11,494 nt of DNA. Source: an uncultured Selenomonadaceae bacterium. Its GTDB lineage: Bacteria; Bacillota; Negativicutes; Selenomonadales; Selenomonadaceae. A program made the translations under genes and the position numbers. Below, in pieces: positions 6,737 through 11,494 of this stretch. The DNA lies in contig CATYZV010000030.1 in the NCBI GenBank assembly GCA_958415865.1, positions 1 to 11,494 on the forward strand, given 5' to 3'. The notes under the pieces were generated by a model. That model was not told the origin of the DNA. It was given only the letters and a program-made list of their open reading frames with translations, and did not search any database. Every line of letters starts with the position of its first letter. Position 1 is the stretch's first letter.

Positions 6737-8717
6737 TGTGATCAACCTCTTTCATTTGTTTTAATGCAGCTTGAACGATGTCGTTTTTCAAATCGGACAG
6801 CACACGGTTTTTGACCTGAGTGCCGGCGACATTTTGATGGCCGCCGCCGCCGAATTGTTCCATGATGACTTGGACATTTATTTCTCCGTTGGAGCGGGCA
6901 CTGACACCGATAAGATTATCTTTTAATTTGAAGAATACAATGGTTACGCGTATGCTTTCTATCTGGAGCAGGTCGTCGGCTATCTTGCCGGAAACAGCCT
7001 GAATATTAGCGGTCTTGTCGGGGCATACTGTAACGAGCAGCCCGCCGGGATAAAGATGTGAATTGGCAATCGCTATGCCCTCTGCCAGATTCGTTTCATA
7101 ATCAGTGCGGAATAGATAGTGAACGACTTCCGGATCTGCACCGCAGCGGCGCAGAAAAGCAACAGCATCAAAAGTGCGCACACCTGTATTTATCCTGAAG
7201 TTCTTCGTATCAACGACAATGCCGGAATAAAGAGCCGTTGCCTCGAGGCGTGAGATTTTGATATTGTCGTTGAAATACATCAAAAGCTCCGTTACCAGCT
7301 CACTCGTAGAAGAAGAATACGATTCAATATAGATTAAAAGTGCATTTTTGATTACATTTTCTGAGCGGCGGTGATGATCGATGACGATTATATTATTGAT
7401 GGAATCCAAAAGCTCAGGCCCTGCAACGAGATACGGTATATGTGTATCTACTACGAACAGCATAGGGTTGTTGGCAGGCATATTAAGTGCTTCTTTTGGC
7501 GTAATGTAGAGATTTTCAAAGTCTTTCTCTGTACGGGAGAGATTGATCAGCTTTTCTACACCCTCATTCATATCGCTCAAAATGATGTAGACAGGTTTTT
7601 TCATCTGACGTGCCATGCAGGCAACGCCGATGGCAGAACCTAAGCTGTCAAAGTCTTCATTGTGATGTCCCATGACAAAGATGACATCAGCACTTTCCAT
7701 TCGTTCATATATAGCATGAGCAACTACACGTGCCTTAACGCGCGTATGCTTTTCTACTGCTTTGGTCTTGCCGCCGAAGAATTGAACCTTGCCGTCCAAG
7801 TCTACTGCTACCTGATCTCCTCCGCGTCCTAATACGAGGTCGAGATGGGACTGAGCCATCGCACCTATCTGTTCCATTGTGGTATTAGGGCGGCATTGGA
7901 TAAGCCCAATGCTCAATGTTATAGGAAACTTATTGTCGCCGTGCAGCTTGCGGACTTTATCCAGAATGTCAAATTTTTCTCTTATAGCTAGATCTAGTGA
8001 ATGACGTTCAATCATGATGATGTACATATCATCTGATACACGGCGCAGCAGACCGCCCAGAGCATGTGCCCATTTGTCGAGCAGGCTGTTCACTTCAAAT
8101 AAAATAGAAGTGCGCTGAGCTTCACTGAGTCCCTGCATTACATCATCGTAATTATCAATTTGGATGTAGCCGAAAATAGGTGTGCGCATTGCTGTTTCCA
8201 GTTTAAAGCGTTCATAAGGCGTAACATCGTAGATATAAAGTGTCATCAGTTCAGCATCTTCTGCTGTGGCAACCGGGCGATGTGTTACCATATAAAATTT
8301 GTCATCCTGTGAGAATATGCACTGGCCATTGCGTCCCCAGATATTATCCACAGGCATATTAGGCCACATATCCGTTACGAAAGAGCCTATTTCCGGCGGA
8401 TGCTTCAACCACCTCTGCAGCTCATGATTGTACCATTCCAGGCGCATATCTTTGTTGATGACCATTATGACCTGCGGCAGATTCTCAAGAGCATAATTGG
8501 AAAGCTCATTGACATTTTTTATGACATTCTCATAATATGACCAAAGAACGCGGCGGCGTTCTTGGCTGCGTTCTTTTAGATAGAGAAACAGACAGCACCA
8601 GAGCATGATACCGCCGACAGCGATGTACCAATCATATTGGAGCATGATGACAAGCAGCAGGATAGATACTATCATCGTTATGCAGATGTCGACCCAGAGA
8701 GATAATTTGCCAGGCAT
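6693..8717 (-). CDS. gdpP: GdpP-type cyclic-di-AMP phosphodiesterase (DHH/DHHA1)
   Basis: Membrane-anchored enzyme of the GdpP/YybT family, which hydrolyses c-di-AMP to pApA and so influences potassium balance, cell-wall stress and beta-lactam tolerance. The 674 residues show two transmembrane helices (about 9-26 and 29-47), a PAS-like domain (about 80-165), a degenerate GGDEF domain (about 175-305) with RVSDDMY where GGDEF would be, then DHH and DHHA1 domains. Metal and catalytic residues are present: His351, Asp355 and Asp357 in HHNEDFDSLG, Asp424 in VVDTH, Asp447-His448-His449, Asp503, and GGGGH at 623-627. Motif I has Glu where many homologues have Pro (HxNPDxDS). The ATG has AGGAGG 6 bases upstream. 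The DUF2232 gene precedes it by 19 bases and rplI overlaps its last 44 bases, a context conserved with the yybS-yybT-rplI-dnaC cluster of Bacillus. Confidence 0.96.
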   Translation of the reverse strand: MPGKLSLWVDICITMIVSILLLVIMLQYDWYIAVGGIMLWCCLFLYLKERSQERRRVLWSYYENVIKNVNELSNYALENLPQVIMVINKDMRLEWYNHELQRWLKHPPEIGSFVTDMWPNMPVDNIWGRNGQCIFSQDDKFYMVTHRPVATAEDAELMTLYIYDVTPYERFKLETAMRTPIFGYIQIDNYDDVMQGLSEAQRTSILFEVNSLLDKWAHALGGLLRRVSDDMYIIMIERHSLDLAIREKFDILDKVRKLHGDNKFPITLSIGLIQCRPNTTMEQIGAMAQSHLDLVLGRGGDQVAVDLDGKVQFFGGKTKAVEKHTRVKARVVAHAIYERMESADVIFVMGHHNEDFDSLGSAIGVACMARQMKKPVYIILSDMNEGVEKLINLSRTEKDFENLYITPKEALNMPANNPMLFVVDTHIPYLVAGPELLDSINNIIVIDHHRRSENVIKNALLIYIESYSSSTSELVTELLMYFNDNIKISRLEATALYSGIVVDTKNFRINTGVRTFDAVAFLRRCGADPEVVHYLFRTDYETNLAEGIAIANSHLYPGGLLVTVCPDKTANIQAVSGKIADDLLQIESIRVTIVFFKLKDNLIGVSARSNGEINVQVIMEQFGGGGHQNVAGTQVKNRVLSDLKNDIVQAALKQMKEVDHSESNNASGSKKSGK
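6745..6750 (-). promoter_or_regulatory. Ribosome binding site of rplI inside gdpP
   Basis: AGAGGT on the minus strand lies 8 bases before the GTG at 6736 and within the gdpP coding sequence. It supports GTG over the upstream TTG as the L9 start. Confidence 0.75.
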
Positions 8718-8736
8718 GATATACCTCCTAAATCAT

Positions 8737-9690
8737 CTAATTTTTGCCGCCTGCCTGATATCTGCTGCGATAGTTAAACATCATATCGAAGAAACCAGCA
8801 ATAGCTATCAGCTGAATTATTATCATATTTACGCATAGCATGATAATGATGAAAATCCAGATTGCAGTAGGCCAATTTTTGACTTTGTAGAAGAAGCGGA
8901 CAACAGACAGACCTTGCATCAGACCTATCACTGTAGAAAATAGATAAGCATTTAAAGATATCTGATACAAAAGCTGAATATCTCGTGTACTTCCCCAATA
9001 CATTCCCAACAAGGCTAAAATATAAATATAGATGAATTGCTTGGGAAAATGCCATTTGGTAAATGGCGGAAGGCTGCTGATATTATTCATTCCCAGCCTC
9101 TTTAACAGCATAGTGCTCGCCATGTAGTTGATCACAAGCTTCAACAAAGCATTTAGGACAAACATCATCGGCATGACCAATATAAGTATGTTTACAATGT
9201 GATCGGTCTGACGCTTGGCATCGAGCATTGCTTCAGAAGTAACACCCATTTCTGAAAATGTAGCATTCGTATCGAGCATCGCTGTTTTAAAAACTTCTAT
9301 CTGATCGGTAAACATATTAATGCCTGTCATATAAAATGTAAGAGCAATGAATAATACAGTACCGATTACAGAAGCAAGAAAAGAACTCAAGAACACCTTG
9401 ACAGCCGACCAGCCGTGATTAAATCCGTAGCCGAGAGTCAGAGCAAGCGGCGCAGAGCTTACAGCTAGAGGCAGTGCTGTAACCGGTGTCAGAAATAAAC
9501 ACAGCAGCATAGTTGATATGATTATGCTGAGCGTACCGTATTTAATGCTGTGCCTTGCTGTTATTATAGTGATAGGCAGTGTCCAGAACAGTATCACAAA
9601 TGGAATGTAAAGTCCTGCCGCACCGATGATTACCGACAAAGCGGTCAAAAGGCTGCTTTCTGTGAGCGGGCGCAGCTTAGTAGTTGTCAT
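8737..9690 (-). CDS. DUF2232 (YybS-like) multi-pass membrane protein
   Basis: A 317-residue integral membrane protein of the YybS/DUF2232 type; no biochemical function is established for the family. I count roughly eight hydrophobic segments: two in about 13-45, then 52-75, 78-95, 99-122, 163-190, 218-266 (probably two) and 273-303. A polar loop lies between about 125 and 160. The N-terminal TESSLLTALSVIIGAAGLY and the overall layout recall small-molecule (ECF S-component-like) membrane proteins, but I see no substrate-defining motif. The short C-tail ends in positively charged, Gly-rich residues. The ATG has AAAGGA about 7 bases upstream. It is the first gene of the run continuing into gdpP after 19 bases, so the two products may work together at the membrane; that pairing is conserved in Firmicutes, but its meaning is unknown. 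Confidence 0.85.
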   Translation of the reverse strand: MTTTKLRPLTESSLLTALSVIIGAAGLYIPFVILFWTLPITIITARHSIKYGTLSIIISTMLLCLFLTPVTALPLAVSSAPLALTLGYGFNHGWSAVKVFLSSFLASVIGTVLFIALTFYMTGINMFTDQIEVFKTAMLDTNATFSEMGVTSEAMLDAKRQTDHIVNILILVMPMMFVLNALLKLVINYMASTMLLKRLGMNNISSLPPFTKWHFPKQFIYIYILALLGMYWGSTRDIQLLYQISLNAYLFSTVIGLMQGLSVVRFFYKVKNWPTAIWIFIIIMLCVNMIIIQLIAIAGFFDMMFNYRSRYQAGGKN

Positions 9691-9767
9691 AATAAAATCC
9701 TTTCATAAGGCAGTAGTTTTATGTCATTTGTGCAATTATGGCAGCAGTCCTGAAAATCCAGTACTTA

Positions 9768-9778
9768 ATTATATTATA
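9768..9778 (-). promoter_or_regulatory. Candidate -10 region upstream of the DUF2232-gdpP operon
   Basis: Two overlapping perfect TATAAT hexamers occur on the minus strand (9773-9778 and 9768-9773), about 80 bases before the DUF2232 start. A convincing -35 box is missing; the best candidate for the second hexamer is TTTATT at 17-base spacing. It lies just after the putative terminator of the deacetylase gene, where an operon promoter is expected. Confidence 0.45.
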
Positions 9779-9811
9779 TTGCAGCCAAAAAATAAAGAGT
9801 GCAGATAAGAC

Positions 9812-9883
9812 AAAAGCATTTCCGTTCAAGCAGTAAAGCTATTGATTTAGATAAAATAGATAAGCTATGAGGGAAATGCTTTT
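9812..9883 (-). terminator. Large-loop inverted repeat after the deacetylase gene, terminator candidate
   Basis: AAAAGCATTTCC (9812-9823) and GGAAATGCTTTT (9872-9883) are perfect 12-bp inverted repeats beginning 6 bases after the nagA stop. On the minus-strand RNA the stem is preceded by A residues and followed by UUUUGUCUUAU, terminator-like in both flanks. The 48-base loop is unusually long for an intrinsic terminator, although short inner pairings such as CTATT/AATAG could shorten it. It separates the amino-sugar genes from the DUF2232-gdpP operon. No coding sequence is evident in this 198-base gap. Confidence 0.55.
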
Positions 9884-9888
9884 TGAAG

Positions 9889-11046
9889 TTATTGATTTTT
9901 ATGAAATGCCAATTGTCCGCCCAGCCAAGTCTCTTCAACTTCATACTTAGGGCTGACAACGAGAAAATCAGCATATTTGCCTATTTTGATGCTGCCCAGC
10001 TTGTCATCCATGCGAAATCGTCTAGCAGGATTTATCGAAGCCATATTGACTGCTGCACTAGGCTCAATATCTGCCTGTTCGATCAGCAGCTTAACTTCTT
10101 TTAATAATGTAGAAGTACTGCCGGCAATATTGCCGCTGTCGATGCGAGCTATGCCGTTTTTTACGTTGAAAGGCAGTATGCCTAGCATATAGCGTCCGTC
10201 AGCAAGACCGGCGGCGCGGATAGCATCGCTTATCAGTATGACTTTATCGGCAGGCTTGCAGCGCATCAGTATTTTTATAGCCGGAATAGATACGTGAATG
10301 CCGTCAGCAATTAGCTCAGCATATACATCATCGCGCGTCAATGCTGCTCCCAGCAGATTAGGACTGCGATGGTGCAGGCTGTTCATACCGCAGTAAGTAT
10401 GGACAGAAGCATCTGCACCGGCATCAAAGCAGCGGCAGGCATCGTCATAATCTGCACTGCTGTGTCCCAGAGATACTCTTATGCCCAGTTTTTGCGTCAG
10501 CCAATCTGTATAGTCCGCGGCATTCTCTTTCTCCGGTGCTATGATGATGGACTTAACTATGCCAAACCGGTTCATTTTGAGAATTTCATCTCTGTTTAGA
10601 GGGCGGATACAATTTTCAGGGTGTGCTCCCTTATGTTCAGAAGTTATGTAAGGTCCTTCGATGAACATGCCGAGTATGCGGGCTGTATGCAGCCGATTTT
10701 GAGCTTGGCTGACAGAAGTGATAGCACGGTAGATATCGCCAAGCGGAGCAGTAACAGTAGTAGGCATAAAAGCTGTAGTCCCCTGACTCAGCAGATAATC
10801 TCCGATTTTTTGAAGCGAATCAGAAGACGCATCCATCGTATCACAGCCAACGGCTCCGTGAATATGCGTATCTATCAGTCCGGGTAGAATATACGAATGA
10901 GGATATTTCCTAATTGATATATCTGACGGCAATTCACCGAGCGGAGCAAATCCTGCAAATTTATTACCGTCTATTAATAGATATTTATCGCGCACTATGC
11001 CATGCTCAGTGAAAATACCTCTAGCAAAAATTGCCGTCTTAGCCAT
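9889..11046 (-). CDS. nagA: N-acetylglucosamine/galactosamine-6-phosphate deacetylase
   Basis: Amidohydrolase that removes acetate from N-acetylhexosamine 6-phosphate, giving the amino-sugar phosphate for glycolysis or wall synthesis. The 385 residues match the family length. Visible metal and active-site elements are PGLIDTHIHG with His61 and His63, Glu130 in EGPY, GHSSADY with His195, His216, Arg227, ADGIH with His251, and Asp274 in ISDA. The HxH motif fits the two-metal, Bacillus-like type. The phosphate-binding segment, commonly H-x-[FY]-N-[AG]-M, reads HTYCGM at 216-221, and the usual HHREPG reads HHRSPN, so the substrate pocket is somewhat divergent. The ATG overlaps the end of the PTS EIIA gene by 8 bases (ATGGCTAA), indicating translational coupling. 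With a mannose-family PTS partner, N-acetylgalactosamine (AgaA-like) or another amino sugar is as plausible a substrate as N-acetylglucosamine. Confidence 0.92.
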   Translation of the reverse strand: MAKTAIFARGIFTEHGIVRDKYLLIDGNKFAGFAPLGELPSDISIRKYPHSYILPGLIDTHIHGAVGCDTMDASSDSLQKIGDYLLSQGTTAFMPTTVTAPLGDIYRAITSVSQAQNRLHTARILGMFIEGPYITSEHKGAHPENCIRPLNRDEILKMNRFGIVKSIIIAPEKENAADYTDWLTQKLGIRVSLGHSSADYDDACRCFDAGADASVHTYCGMNSLHHRSPNLLGAALTRDDVYAELIADGIHVSIPAIKILMRCKPADKVILISDAIRAAGLADGRYMLGILPFNVKNGIARIDSGNIAGSTSTLLKEVKLLIEQADIEPSAAVNMASINPARRFRMDDKLGSIKIGKYADFLVVSPKYEVEETWLGGQLAFHKNQ

Positions 11047-11464
11047 TAATTACACCCGGTTTTTTTACCATGCCGGAACGCGGCTGGAATACCTGTATTC
11101 TCGACTGATGGCTGTCGACGAGTATATCCGCCATGCTTGAGGCATCCTGATTAAAACGGCTGAATAGAGCTTCCAGCAGTACAGGTACATTTGTACCGCT
11201 GATAACTTTGCTGTGAGGCAGATGCGTCGAAAGAATTACACTCTGGTTAAACGGTGTGCCGCCGGCTATATCAGTACAGAATATTATATCAGAGCAGTCT
11301 AATTCTTTTACCGCTTGATTTAGCTTCTCAGCCAATTCAATATTAGTAGAGCCAATGGGAAAATCTATAGCCTTAAAATGGTCCTGTCTGCCGGCAATGA
11401 CTTCGATAGAAGATGCCAGCCCTGAAGCAAAGCTGCCATGTCCTGTTACTATTATGCCTATCAT
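11039..11464 (-). CDS. PTS mannose-family EIIA domain protein
   Basis: Single-domain EIIA of the mannose/fructose/sorbose/N-acetylgalactosamine PTS family, which passes phosphate from HPr to an EIIB partner for sugar uptake. The 141 residues start MIGIIVTGHGSFASGL, with the phosphorylated His at position 9, followed by the family-typical FCTDIAGGTPFNQS with Asp65. The ATG at 11464 is chosen because GGAGGT lies 7 bases upstream; a TTG at 11479 falls inside that site and is rejected. No EIIB, EIIC or EIID is in the window; they would have to be upstream beyond the right edge or elsewhere. The 8-base overlap with the deacetylase suggests an amino-sugar PTS such as the Aga type (AgaF-like). The sugar cannot be fixed from this sequence, and the 30 bases upstream are too short to judge. 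Confidence 0.93.
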   Translation of the reverse strand: MIGIIVTGHGSFASGLASSIEVIAGRQDHFKAIDFPIGSTNIELAEKLNQAVKELDCSDIIFCTDIAGGTPFNQSVILSTHLPHSKVISGTNVPVLLEALFSRFNQDASSMADILVDSHQSRIQVFQPRSGMVKKPGVING

Positions 11465-11471
11465 AAAAAAG

Positions 11472-11477
11472 ACCTCC
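11472..11477 (-). promoter_or_regulatory. Ribosome binding site of the PTS EIIA gene
   Basis: GGAGGT on the minus strand sits 7 bases before the ATG at 11464. It sets the start and excludes the overlapping upstream TTG at 11479. Confidence 0.85.
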
Positions 11478-11494
11478 AATATTTTACTTGACGC

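Overview
The window reads as a compact, single-orientation stretch of a bacterial chromosome. All nine genes lie on the minus strand, so transcription runs from high to low coordinates. The organism is most likely a Firmicute of the Negativicutes (Selenomonadales/Acidaminococcales type). The basis is the gene order DUF2232/YybS - gdpP - rplI - lonC - dnaB next to purA, GC content that looks middling by eye, strong GGAGG-type ribosome binding sites, TTG and GTG starts, and a LonC-type protease. I cannot name a genus from sequence alone.

Right end (about 9889-11464): a mannose-family PTS EIIA domain protein and an N-acetylhexosamine-6-phosphate deacetylase overlap by 8 bases. They look like the tail of an amino-sugar PTS operon whose other parts would lie beyond the right edge. 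An inverted-repeat terminator candidate follows.

Middle (2910-9690): DUF2232 membrane protein, GdpP (c-di-AMP phosphodiesterase), ribosomal protein L9, LonC-like ATP-dependent protease and replicative helicase DnaB. Gaps are 19, -44 (overlap), 31 and 25 bases, so this looks like one operon. A TATAAT-rich promoter candidate lies upstream of the first gene. It combines a second-messenger enzyme, translation, proteolysis and replication.

Left end (32-2709): purB and purA, which together convert sAMP precursors to AMP (PurA makes adenylosuccinate from IMP, PurB splits it, and PurB also acts earlier in de novo synthesis). They have their own sigma-A-like promoter immediately after dnaB. That promoter's -35 box sits at the centre of a 45-bp inverted repeat, and the roughly 137-nt leader holds a second hairpin with a U-rich 3' flank. 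This noncoding block (about 2710-2909) is the part least explained by the genes. The rest is largely conserved housekeeping content; I see no CRISPR array, mobile element, tRNA, rRNA or clear new multi-gene system.
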